NCBI RefSeq assembly: GCF_900091845.1
Contig: NZ_FMCI01000392.1
Coordinates: 1 to 64,000 of the forward strand
DNA length: 64,000 nt
DNA from: Streptomyces sp. SolWspMP-5a-2
GTDB taxonomy: Bacteria > Actinomycetota > Actinomycetes > Streptomycetales > Streptomycetaceae
Direction of reading: 5' to 3'
The position numbers were made by a program, and so were the translations under genes. Numbering within the stretch: position 1 is the first letter of the stretch; each line of letters starts with the position of its first letter. The notes under the pieces are model-generated. The model did not search any database. It saw only the letters and a list, made by a program, of their open reading frames with translations, and had not been told where the DNA came from. Below, one piece after another: positions 30,176-38,020 of the stretch.

Positions 30176-31018
30176 TGGCGTCGTATCTCCCGAAACGGCC
30201 TCCACAATCCTCGACACGCCCGCGTTCCGGAACGGCGCCGCCTTCGACTGCTGCGCCGACGAACGCCTCCAGGGCACGCCGTTCGGTGTCGACAGCACAG
30301 CCTGGATGATCCCTCCGGCGGCAGCGAGCGGAGCTCGCGAAGGTGACCGCCGAACTGCGCGCCATGGCCGACCGGGGTGCCCAGCACGGGGAAGGCACCG
30401 CGGGCACGAGACGACCATCCCGAACCCTCTGTGTCGGCCCCCGGGTACGGGCGGGAGGTACGCGCGGGAGGCACCTGTCAGCCGCGCGCCGGCGCGCGAC
30501 CTGATGTGCGCCGCGTGCCAGTGCGCCATGACTGCTCCCGTGAGATACCCCGCGCCCCGTTCCCGGGAGGGGCGCGCCAGGTTCTGGCCATGGGGCAGGG
30601 TTCTCCGTGTCGCCGCCGGGTCGCGCTTGGCGGATTCCGTGCAGCGGACGCGGGAGTTCACCCGGCTGGGCGTGACGCGCGCGGGCCGTGCCGCTGTACA
30701 GCCCTGTGGCACATGCGGCCCGCGTCAAGGGCCGGTGCCGGTCCCGCCGGAGGATCGAGGTCCGGTTCGGTGTCCGCTGTAACGACACAAGGGCACCATT
30801 TCCGTCTTACCTGCCTTGTCCGGAAAAGATGTGCGCGGCCGGTGGAGTACGGCGGTTAGGCTCCACCGTGCTCCTGCTCCCCTCCTCGACGCGGCTTCGC
30901 GGCTGAGACGGCTGCGCCGTGTTGCTCAAAGCCAGCCCTGACGGGAACAGCTGAGCTCCCTCTTCAGACGTCGTCGCCTCTCACCGTGCAGCACCTCACC
31001 CGCAGACGAGGAGCAGTC
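30176..31018. other. Long gap without a convincing gene
   Basis: About 840 bases separate the small membrane protein and the acyl-ligase unit. Codon bias is weak in all frames. A short stretch near 30318-30400 reads as a coiled-coil-like peptide in one plus frame (QRAELAKVTAELRAMADRG), which may be a remnant. The right end must hold the promoter of the downstream unit. No clear boxes were found. Confidence 0.5.
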
Positions 31019-31813
31019 ATGACCGAGATCAGTCAGTCCCAGTTCCGCCGCGAGGCCGCGGAGATCGCGCTGTGGGAGTCGCCCTCCCCCGAGCCGGACA
31101 CCGCCACCAGGGCCCTCCTCTCGCAGTTCGACTCATCGAGCAACGACCAGGGGGTGGGCAACAACGCGGTGGGAGACGGCAGCAGGCTGCCCGATCTGGG
31201 ACCTCTGTCGAGCTTCGGCTCGTGGGAGTCCGTCGCCGCCACCATCGTGCACAAGGCCGCGAGCGTCAGTGGCTTCGACCCGGGCGGCACGACCTTCGAC
31301 CTCAAAGCCTGGAACGACTTCCTCACGAAGTTCGCCACGATTCCGCTGTGCCTGCAGTACGTGTACGACTACCGCGAGGCGAACATATCCTCGCTCTCCC
31401 TCAAGAGTGCCGTCGACGCGGTGGACGACCTGCTCAAGAGCTTCATGTCGCCGGAGAACTACCTGGGCGTCGTGGAATCCATCAAGAAGGTGGGCCAGTT
31501 GGCGCTCTCGACCGAGCGGCAGACCGAGAAGAACAGCAACCAGCAGATCGGGTGCCTGTCGGTCCATGCCAGCAGGCTCTACCTCGGAGTCGTCCGGACC
31601 ACGGTGTCGATGGAGCACAAGAAGGGCAAGGGGTACGAGCAGTTGACCCAGACCCTCCAGGTCTACCGGGGCTACGGGGTGCTCGACTTCGACAAGTGCA
31701 AGCGCTCCGCCGACAAGCTGCTCGGTTGGGACGGCAAGGACGTGGACGACTGGGCGAACGACACGGCCAGCGCCTCGCAGCAGCCCAACCAGAGCCCCGC
31801 CTGGGACAACTGA
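31019..31813 (+). CDS. Unknown protein, paralogue A of the acyl-ligase/ACP unit
   Basis: A 264-residue protein from ATG 31019 with GAGGAG six bases upstream. I do not recognise the family. It has no signal peptide or membrane span. It shares with paralogue B, in order: GVGN, LPxLGPLSxFGSWESVAAT, SIKKxGQL, ExxxEK, a VRTTVxMExxxGKGY block, LDFxxC and LLxWDGxDVxxW near the C-terminus (PAWDN end). The conserved core spans about residues 45-255. It is the first gene of a plus-strand unit with a fatty acyl-AMP ligase, an ACP and paralogue B, so it may be the acceptor, carrier or effector of the activated acyl chain. That role is inference only. Confidence 0.85.
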   Translation: MTEISQSQFRREAAEIALWESPSPEPDTATRALLSQFDSSSNDQGVGNNAVGDGSRLPDLGPLSSFGSWESVAATIVHKAASVSGFDPGGTTFDLKAWNDFLTKFATIPLCLQYVYDYREANISSLSLKSAVDAVDDLLKSFMSPENYLGVVESIKKVGQLALSTERQTEKNSNQQIGCLSVHASRLYLGVVRTTVSMEHKKGKGYEQLTQTLQVYRGYGVLDFDKCKRSADKLLGWDGKDVDDWANDTASASQQPNQSPAWDN

Positions 31814-31922
31814 GCCGGTCAAGGCCTTCCCGTCAGCTACCGGAATCCCGGTGTGCCCCCGGGCGGACAGCCTGTCCACACGGAGCCGGCGCCCTGGGAG
31901 CCGTTCACCCCAGGCAGGTTCG

Positions 31923-33674
31923 ATGTTCGCGAAAGAAGTGCTGCCGCCCGACACGGCGTCGGCCTCGACCTTCGTCCACGTCCTCGCCGAGAACCTCGGT
32001 CACCCGGAAGGTGGCTGCACCTTCATCCAGGAGGACGGGCGGGAGCACTTCCTGAGCTGGTCGGAGCTGTCTCGGGAGGCCATGCGCCGGGGGCGCCTGC
32101 TGCTGCGGAGCGGCCTGCGCAAGGGACAGCGCATCGCGCTCGTCGTCCCCGAGCAGCAGGAGTTCGTCCTCACTTTTCTGGGCGCGGTCTCGGTGGGCGT
32201 CATCCCGGTCCCTCTGTACCCGCCCATGGACCTCGGCAGGATCGAGGCGTACCGCGAGGACGCCGCCGCCATCCTCCGCGCGGCGGGAGCCCACGCGCTC
32301 CTGATGCCCCGGAGCCTGGCGGATCTGCTGGCCCCGCTCCTCCGGGCGGTCGAGGGCTCACGGGCCGTCGTCCTGGAAGAGTTCTTCGCCGAGCCTCTGG
32401 GGGAAGGCACGCCCCAGCCGGAGGCGATCCTCCCGGACGATGTGATGTTCTTGCAGTTCACCTCCGGGAGCACGGGGGCTCCCAAGGGAGTGCGCGTCAC
32501 GCACGCCGGCGTGCTCGCCAACTGCGCGGCCGTCATCAGCGCCCTTCGTCTCGAACGCGGCCGAGACCGGGGCGTGAGCTGGTTGCCCCTGTACCACGAC
32601 ATGGGGCTGATCGGTTTCGTGCTGGCGCCGCTGGTCGCACGCTGCCCGGTGAGCTTCCTCCCGACGCTGCGCTTCGCCCTCTCACCGAGGGTCTGGCTGG
32701 AAACGGTGAGCCGCGAGCGCGCGACCGTGACCTTCGCGCCCAACTTCGGTCTGGCGTTGGCCGTCAAGGACACCCCGGCGAGGGAGCTGCGGCGGCTGGA
32801 CCTGTCCTGTCTGAGGGTCGTGGGCTGCGGCGCCGAGCCCAACCACCCGCAGACACTGCGCTCCTTCGCGGCGCACTTCGCGGCGGCCGGGCTGCGGCCG
32901 GGAACGATGGTGCCGTGTTACGGAATGGCGGAGGCGACACTCGCGATCTCGTTCGGCGAGATCGGAGTTCCGCTCGCCCTGGATGCCGTCCAGAAAGAGC
33001 CGTACCACGCGAGCGGCCTGGCGCGGCCCGCCTCGAAGGCGGAACTTCCCGAGGCACAGGTGGAGTTCGTGCCCTGCGGTCGCTCCATCGCGGGTCACCG
33101 CATCCTCATCGTGGACGACGACGGGAATCCGCTTCCTGAGCGGCACATCGGCGAGGTGGTCTTCCAGGGGCCGAGCGTGGCCGCGGGCTACCACGGTGAC
33201 GCGGAGGCGACCCGGCGGAGCTTCACACCTGACGGCCTGCGCACGGGTGATTGCGGCTACCTCGCGGCAGACATCCTCTATGTGACCAGCCGCAAGAAGG
33301 ACCTGCTGATCGTCAACGGGCGCAATCACGACCCCCAGACGGTGGAGTGGGCCGCGGCAGAGGTGGACGGTCTCCGCAAGGGCAACGTCGTGGCCTTCAC
33401 CCGGCCGGGCCGGGCCACCGAGGAGGTGGTGATCGTCGCCGAACTCCGCAGGGGGGACGCCGCCACGGTGGCACGGCAGGTCCGCGGCCACATCCAGACG
33501 AAGCTGTCCCTGTCCGTGGCGGATGTCCTCCTGCTGCCACCGGGGGAACTGCCCAAGACCTCCAGCGGCAAGGTGAAGCGGAGCACGACACGCCAGCAGT
33601 ATCTGGAGGGAACCCTCCGCGGTGGAGCGCGCTCCGGGCGAGCCGCACACCGTCCATCCGTACACCCCCGATGA
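31923..33674 (+). CDS. Fatty acyl-AMP ligase (FAAL)
   Basis: A 583-residue adenylate-forming enzyme that activates a fatty acid as acyl-AMP and passes it to an ACP rather than CoA. Motifs: FTSGSTGAPKGV (phosphate loop), WLPLYHDMGLIG (typical of FAALs), PCYGMAEATLA, LRTGDCGYL, a DLLIVNGRNHDPQTVE hinge, and the C-terminal Lys in LPKTSSGKVKRS. ATG 31923 begins the family N-terminus; GTG 31851 would add 24 unlikely residues. The stand-alone ACP starts 9 bases after the stop, so it is the likely acyl acceptor. No PKS or NRPS elongation gene lies beside it. Confidence 0.93.
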   Translation: MFAKEVLPPDTASASTFVHVLAENLGHPEGGCTFIQEDGREHFLSWSELSREAMRRGRLLLRSGLRKGQRIALVVPEQQEFVLTFLGAVSVGVIPVPLYPPMDLGRIEAYREDAAAILRAAGAHALLMPRSLADLLAPLLRAVEGSRAVVLEEFFAEPLGEGTPQPEAILPDDVMFLQFTSGSTGAPKGVRVTHAGVLANCAAVISALRLERGRDRGVSWLPLYHDMGLIGFVLAPLVARCPVSFLPTLRFALSPRVWLETVSRERATVTFAPNFGLALAVKDTPARELRRLDLSCLRVVGCGAEPNHPQTLRSFAAHFAAAGLRPGTMVPCYGMAEATLAISFGEIGVPLALDAVQKEPYHASGLARPASKAELPEAQVEFVPCGRSIAGHRILIVDDDGNPLPERHIGEVVFQGPSVAAGYHGDAEATRRSFTPDGLRTGDCGYLAADILYVTSRKKDLLIVNGRNHDPQTVEWAAAEVDGLRKGNVVAFTRPGRATEEVVIVAELRRGDAATVARQVRGHIQTKLSLSVADVLLLPPGELPKTSSGKVKRSTTRQQYLEGTLRGGARSGRAAHRPSVHPR

Positions 33675-33683
33675 GGAGCAGGC

Positions 33684-33989
33684 ATGAGCAGCACCCATCT
33701 GACTCCCCAGGAGCGAGAGCAGCTGTACTCCGTGATCCGCGAGAAGCTGGACCTCAACGGCGCGGGGTGTCGCGAGCAGGTCGAGAACACCACGGTGGTG
33801 AGAGAGCTGCCAGGAGTTGACTCCATGAGGCTCCTCAGGCTGCTGGGTGCGGTCGAGTTGGGCTTCCAGGTCAACCTCGGATTCGAAGCCATCGTTCAGG
33901 TAAGGACGGTGGAGGACATCGAGCGGTTGATCTGCGAGTCGCGCGAGCGGTACGGCGACCGCGTCCGGAGTTCCGGAGGGCGCCCGTGA
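33684..33989 (+). CDS. Stand-alone acyl carrier protein
   Basis: A 101-residue carrier protein with the phosphopantetheine serine in ELPGVDSMRLLRLL, about residue 47, and helical segments typical of the fold (TVEDIERLICESRERYG as the last helix). ATG 33684 has GAGGAG before it. It directly follows the acyl-AMP ligase, which should load it. Its last codons overlap the GTG of paralogue B (GTGA, 33986-33989), so the two are translationally coupled and probably needed in fixed ratio. Paralogue B is thus a candidate partner for acyl-ACP. Confidence 0.9.
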   Translation: MSSTHLTPQEREQLYSVIREKLDLNGAGCREQVENTTVVRELPGVDSMRLLRLLGAVELGFQVNLGFEAIVQVRTVEDIERLICESRERYGDRVRSSGGRP

Positions 33990-35326
33990 GCACCTCCGAT
34001 CAGGAACGGTCAGCGCGGGAAGCGCTGGCAATTGCCCGGTGGACGGAGGCCGGACAGGCACCTTCGCGGGAAGTGTCGGCGGAGGTCGAGCGGCCGGGTC
34101 CGCACGGCCGCGAGCTGGACGAAAGCAACCAGGAGACCGGGGTCGGCAACTCCTACGGCGGAGACGGCGGCGGGCTGCCCGGCCTGGGGCCTCTGTCGGA
34201 TTTCGGCTCGTGGGAGTCCGTGGCCGCCACCGTCCTGCGCAAGACGGAGGACTCGGCCGGCTTCGATCCGTCGTCCACGTCGTTCGATCGCTGTCAGTGG
34301 GTCGCCTTCGAGGACCAGTTCCAGACGATGCCCTTCCTCACCGACATCACCAGCCAGAGCCGCGACACATCCATCTCGTCCCTCTCGCTGCTCCCGGCCG
34401 TCTCGACGGTGACCCAGTTGGTCGGGGGGCTGGTGGCGCCGGACACACTCGCCGACATCATCAACTCCATCAAGAAGATCGGCCAGTTGACGGTCCAGAA
34501 CGAGGGGCTCCAGGAGAAGGACACCAACATGCAGTTGGGGGTCCTGACCGTGGTGGACGGGGATCTGCGCCTCGGGCTGCTCCGGACCACGGTGCGGATG
34601 GAGTACAGGACCGGCAAGGGATACCAGCAGCTCAATCAGCAGATCACCGTCAGCAGTCTCATCGGGAGCCTCGACTTCGGCATGTGCGTCCGGAACGCCG
34701 AGGCGCTGCTGGCATGGGACGGGCAGGACGTGAACGGCTGGGTGAACGGCACCTCCAGCTCTGCCTATCCCCCCAACACCAGCCCCGCCTGGGGCAGTAC
34801 GGTGACGCTCGTCTCCGCGGTCTGGTCCAACGGCCGCGTGACCGTCGCCGGTTGGGCGCCCCCGGGCTGGGTGCTCAAGACCACGAACGACACGACCCAG
34901 GGCTGGTTCGACATCGAAGGAGGGCGCGTCCACGCCGGAACAGACGGCTGGTTCACCCTGGAAACGGGACGCCTGATCAACGGCCAAGCCGCAGTCATGG
35001 CCTTCCCCACCGGCGACAACACCGCGCCGCCTTCCCCGGAGTCGAACCTCATCACGCCTCGGCCGACGATCACCTCCGCGGTCTGGTTCGACGGCCACGT
35101 CACTGTTGCCGGTTGGGCGTCTCCGGGCTGGGTGCTGAAAACCACGAACGACCCGGCCCAAGGCTGGTTCGACATCGAAGGAGGGCGCGTCCACGCCGGA
35201 ACAGACGGCTGGTTCACCCTGGAAACGGAACGCCTGATCAACGGCCAAGCCGCAGTCATGGCCTTCCCCACCGGCGACAACACCGCGCCACGTTCCCCAC
35301 AGTCGAATCACGTCATGCCCGCATAG
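33986..35326 (+). CDS. Unknown protein, paralogue B, with two C-terminal repeat domains
   Basis: A 446-residue protein starting at GTG 33986, overlapping the ACP stop. The N-terminal core (about 45-265) matches paralogue A through GVGN, LPGLGPLSDFGSWESVAATV, SIKKIGQL, LRTTVRMEYRTGKGYQQL and WDGQDVNGW. A C-terminal extension of two nearly identical 87-residue units follows, each with VTVAGW, GWVLKTTND, GWFDIEGG and a PTGDNTAP end. The units resemble the spacing of bacterial Ig-like beta domains, though I cannot assign a family. No signal peptide or transmembrane segment is seen. The repeat pair could bind a surface or partner. Function unknown. Confidence 0.87.
   Translation: MSTSDQERSAREALAIARWTEAGQAPSREVSAEVERPGPHGRELDESNQETGVGNSYGGDGGGLPGLGPLSDFGSWESVAATVLRKTEDSAGFDPSSTSFDRCQWVAFEDQFQTMPFLTDITSQSRDTSISSLSLLPAVSTVTQLVGGLVAPDTLADIINSIKKIGQLTVQNEGLQEKDTNMQLGVLTVVDGDLRLGLLRTTVRMEYRTGKGYQQLNQQITVSSLIGSLDFGMCVRNAEALLAWDGQDVNGWVNGTSSSAYPPNTSPAWGSTVTLVSAVWSNGRVTVAGWAPPGWVLKTTNDTTQGWFDIEGGRVHAGTDGWFTLETGRLINGQAAVMAFPTGDNTAPPSPESNLITPRPTITSAVWFDGHVTVAGWASPGWVLKTTNDPAQGWFDIEGGRVHAGTDGWFTLETERLINGQAAVMAFPTGDNTAPRSPQSNHVMPA
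34801..35322 (+). repeat. 261-bp in-frame tandem repeat in paralogue B
   Basis: Two units (about 34801-35061 and 35062-35322) are almost identical over the stretch beginning ggctggttcgacatcgaagg (34901 and 35162). Near-identity at synonymous sites suggests a recent duplication or gene conversion. Confidence 0.92.
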
Positions 35327-35595
35327 GGCGCGAGCGCTGTGGGCGGGCAGGAACGACGGACGGCCTGACCGGCGGCCCGCACCCGTACAGGGGCATCGGC
35401 ACCGTCGCCTCGTAGCGGCCCGCTGTCCGAGACCGAAGACGCACACGACACGATGGCTCGGCCTCTGCCACATCGGGCAGGGCCACCGATTGCGGCGCGG
35501 GTTGTGTCGTGTCCGGCAGATCGTGAGATCTTCTGACCAGTCGCTCGCCGGGCAGACAGCGAGCGGTTCCCGGTGGGAGCGGTCTGTCGGTGAGG

Positions 35596-36051
35596 ATGGA
35601 GTCCGTGGAGCAGAGCGAAGACCGGATCCTGGCTGAGGAGCTTGCCGCGCTCGCCGCGACGGGTGGGGCCAGTGGTCACTTGGTCCGGGTGGTGGCCAGG
35701 CTGATGAGGAAGAACGTCCACGAGGTCGATCTGCTTGCCCCCTTGCCTTTCGACGAGGCGGTGAAGCGCGTCTCCGATGTGCTCGGGAAGACCGGCCACG
35801 TGGTCGAGGCTCCGCCAGTTCGCCTCGGCGAGGGCGAAACCGTCCGCGTCGTCGTCGGGGGCGGTGCAGGTGGCCTGAATCCCGTGGTGGTGACCGCACG
35901 CGTGCTGAAGGTCGATGGAGACAACTCGCAAGTCCGGCTTCGTGCAGCCGCCAAGGAAGGTCTGATCAAGCAGCGCGCCGGAGAGAAGACCGCCGTCTGT
36001 CTCGCCGCACAGGTGCGGAGAACGACCGGAGCGGACGACGCAGGCGAGTGA
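35596..36051 (+). CDS. Hypothetical protein
   Basis: A 151-residue soluble protein from ATG 35596 (an in-frame GTG lies at 35590). The N-terminal half is helical and acidic/basic (EDRILAEELAALAAT, VARLMRKNVHEVDLL). The C-terminal half is rich in short beta-like segments (ETVRVVVGGGAGGLNPVVVTARVLKV). No catalytic motif or signal peptide is seen, and I do not recognise a named family. Strong codon bias and the hairpin 155 bases downstream support a real gene. It is separated from paralogue B by 269 bases, so it may be an independent unit. Confidence 0.75.
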   Translation: MESVEQSEDRILAEELAALAATGGASGHLVRVVARLMRKNVHEVDLLAPLPFDEAVKRVSDVLGKTGHVVEAPPVRLGEGETVRVVVGGGAGGLNPVVVTARVLKVDGDNSQVRLRAAAKEGLIKQRAGEKTAVCLAAQVRRTTGADDAGE

Positions 36052-36206
36052 CAAGTGCCCGCCGTCCCCTGTGGATGCGCGGCATCGGTCTCGGTCGGCG
36101 AGTGCGTGCCGCCATGGGTGACGCGCAACTTCGAAGTTGCCGGTCTCCCGCTTGGGCCTGTCCGACTTCAGCAGAGAACTCGTGGATCCCTGACGCGAAC
36201 GCCGTG

Positions 36207-36239
36207 GGAGTGCCCCGGACCAGCATTCCGGGGCACTCC
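36207..36239. terminator. Strong hairpin terminator
   Basis: A perfect 13-bp stem GGAGTGCCCCGGA / TCCGGGGCACTCC with a 7-base loop (36220-36226). It lies downstream of the hypothetical gene on plus and of the truncated minus-strand gene, so it can serve both strands. Confidence 0.82.
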
Positions 36240-36248
36240 GGGACCTCA

Positions 36249-36467
36249 TCAGATGGCGTCGATCTGCCAGGCGATCATTCCGCTTGCCCCGGCGGTGCCG
36301 TTGACGTCGATCTTCTCGTCCTCAGCCGTGATGCGCTGTCGCACCACGGACCGGTCGCACGGAACCGTCTCCTCCCTGCGCCCGGGTGACACGGTGAGGC
36401 GCGCGCTGCCTCTGCCCACGCAGACCAGGCTGAGCCGGTAGGCCGTGCCCCTGCGGAGAGAGGGCAC
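36249..36467 (-). pseudogene. C-terminal fragment of a small (lipo)protein gene, truncated by an insertion element
   Basis: Seventy-two codons read YRLSLVCVGRG...VPCDRSV...IDVNGTAGASGMIAWQIDA. That is the C-terminal part of a type of small Streptomyces secreted or lipoprotein with two Cys and a beta-rich fold. The upstream end coincides with the left end of the IS5-like element at 36469, and no signal peptide or matching N-terminal part is present beyond the element. The 5' part therefore seems lost by insertion plus deletion. Confidence 0.65.
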
Positions 36468-36468
36468 G

Positions 36469-37353
36469 GAGCCTTTTTCAACCTGCCGGTGTTGGTCGCG
36501 TGTTGGACAGGTCTACAGAACAGCGAAGCTCCCGGTAAACGGGGTCTCGACCAAGATTGCCCGCAGCCACCAGGAGCTTCGCGTGCTTGTCTACCCGTCG
36601 TCGATCGACCTGTCCCGTCGCACCCCGCGGTGCCTGGCAGGACACCTCGCTGCCCGGCGAGGAGATGTCGGAACCCGCTGGCGAGGACTCACCACTGGAC
36701 GACAGGCCCTCCTCGCCCTGGCACATTTGCGGTGCGGTGTCACCTACACCCAGCTCGCGGCCGGGTTCGGTATCGGCATCGCCACTGTTTACCGCTGCAT
36801 ACGCGAGGCCGTCGTCGTGCTGGCCGCGCTTGCACCCACCCTGGCCGAGGCGACGCGTGTCGCACGGACCAAAGCGTTTGTGATCCCCGACGGCACCTGC
36901 TGCCGATCGACTGGGTCGCCGCCGACACCCGGTACTGCTCGGGGAAGCACAAGCGCCAGGGCGTGAACGTCCAGGTCCTCACCGATCCCTTTGGGAGGCT
37001 GCCGTGGGCCTCACCCGCCCTGCCCGGTTCCACTCACGACTTGACCGCCGCCCGCGCCCACGACATCGTCGACGCACTCACCGGGGTCGGCCTCAAGTGC
37101 TGGGCCGACAAGGCGTATCAGGGGGCCGGCGGCTCCATCCGGGTGCCCCTTCCGCTACCGCCACCTCAAGCGGTGGCAGCGCCGGCACAACAGCACGCAT
37201 GCCAAGATCCACTGCCTCGGCGAACAGGCCATGGCCACGCTGAAGGGCTGGCGCCTCCTGCGAAAGGTCCGCTGCAGCACCAACCGAATCACCGCGATCG
37301 TCCAGGCCGTTCTCGTCCTTCATCACGCGTCAACGTGAGATTGGAAAAGGCTC
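36469..37353 (+). mobile_element. IS5-like insertion sequence, copy 1 (decayed)
   Basis: An 885-base element bounded by imperfect inverted repeats, GAGCCTTTTTCAACCT at the left and GAGCCTTTTCCAATCT (reverse complement of the right end). It contains one transposase gene with two frame breaks. A related shorter copy lies at 41812-42409. A target duplication is not evident. Confidence 0.8.
36583..37338 (+). pseudogene. IS5-family transposase, two frameshifts
   Basis: From GTG 36583 the DDE transposase reads through YPSSIDLSRR, a helix-turn-helix (VTYTQLAAGFGIGIATVYRC) and AFVIPDGT. It then shifts near 36895 to LLPIDWVAADTRYCSGKHKR, LPGSTHDLTAA and CWADKAYQGAG, and shifts again near 37145 to the C-terminal YRHLKRWQRRHNSTHAK, EQAMATLKGWRLL and VLHHAST. 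All expected parts are present but split over three frames, so it is inactive unless programmed shifts or sequence errors are involved. Confidence 0.85.
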
Positions 37354-37472
37354 ACAGAACATGTCAGTGGAATGCTACGCGGGAAAGCTGCTCGCCTCGC
37401 CAGTAGAGGCGCCATCTCACCACCCGATGTCGCCCCACCTGACGGTGCGCCAAAACCAGGTCGGACCGGGTT

Positions 37473-38000
37473 CTATTCTTCGTCGTCCACCGGTTCTGGG
37501 TCTCGGAGGAACCACAGGTCGAGGGTGTAGCGTTCCACGACCGGTGACATTTCGAGCACACGGCGAACATCTTCAACAGTGTCGAACTGCTGGCGTTCCC
37601 CCCGGATATTCTGGTCGTAGTATTCAGCCGCAGCCTGTCGGCCAGTCCACCATGCGTGACCGGCGTAGACTCCCGGGCGCGGCAACCTGGTTGTGCCAGC
37701 GGGACCGGAAGTGAGCTGGTTTACGACCACTTCACCGGTTTCCGACTCCAGGCAGATTTCGATCCAGCCTTCGACGCCCTCGGGGGGATCCTGAGGGTCG
37801 TCCCAGACTCGGATAGCGACCTCGACGCGCAAATCTGGTTGCAGAGTACGGAGATAAAGGTGGTAGCCGTTTCCGGCGACCACTTCAGTCACAGCCCGGC
37901 CCCAGGCTTCCTCGTCGCCTTCGTACGCATCGGCGTCATAGACCTCGATCACGCAGCGGTCCGGCCGGGCATTTGTGCGATACTCCGTGATGAGCGTCAT
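37473..38000 (-). CDS. Acidic small protein, candidate immunity factor to the adjacent DNase
   Basis: A 175-residue cytoplasmic protein with no signal peptide and a strongly acidic character (DADAYEGDEEAWG near the start, EPVDDEE at the end). ATG 38000 has GGAGAAA upstream. It starts 20 bases after the stop of the secreted NucA/NucB-type DNase on the same strand. That position and the acidity are what one expects for an immunity protein to a DNase toxin. I do not recognise its family. The region is clearly less GC-rich than the rest of the window, suggesting horizontal acquisition. Confidence 0.72.
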   Translation of the reverse strand: MTLITEYRTNARPDRCVIEVYDADAYEGDEEAWGRAVTEVVAGNGYHLYLRTLQPDLRVEVAIRVWDDPQDPPEGVEGWIEICLESETGEVVVNQLTSGPAGTTRLPRPGVYAGHAWWTGRQAAAEYYDQNIRGERQQFDTVEDVRRVLEMSPVVERYTLDLWFLRDPEPVDDEE

Positions 38001-38020
38001 GATCGAGAGTTTTCTCCGCG

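Noticed and set aside
30318-30400. Coiled-coil-like peptide in the gap before the FAAL unit
   Set aside because: Too short, no start or ribosome site, and codon bias ends quickly; at most a remnant.
29921-30860. Several overlapping open frames on both strands
   Set aside because: None has consistent codon bias or a recognisable motif apart from the 60-codon membrane peptide.
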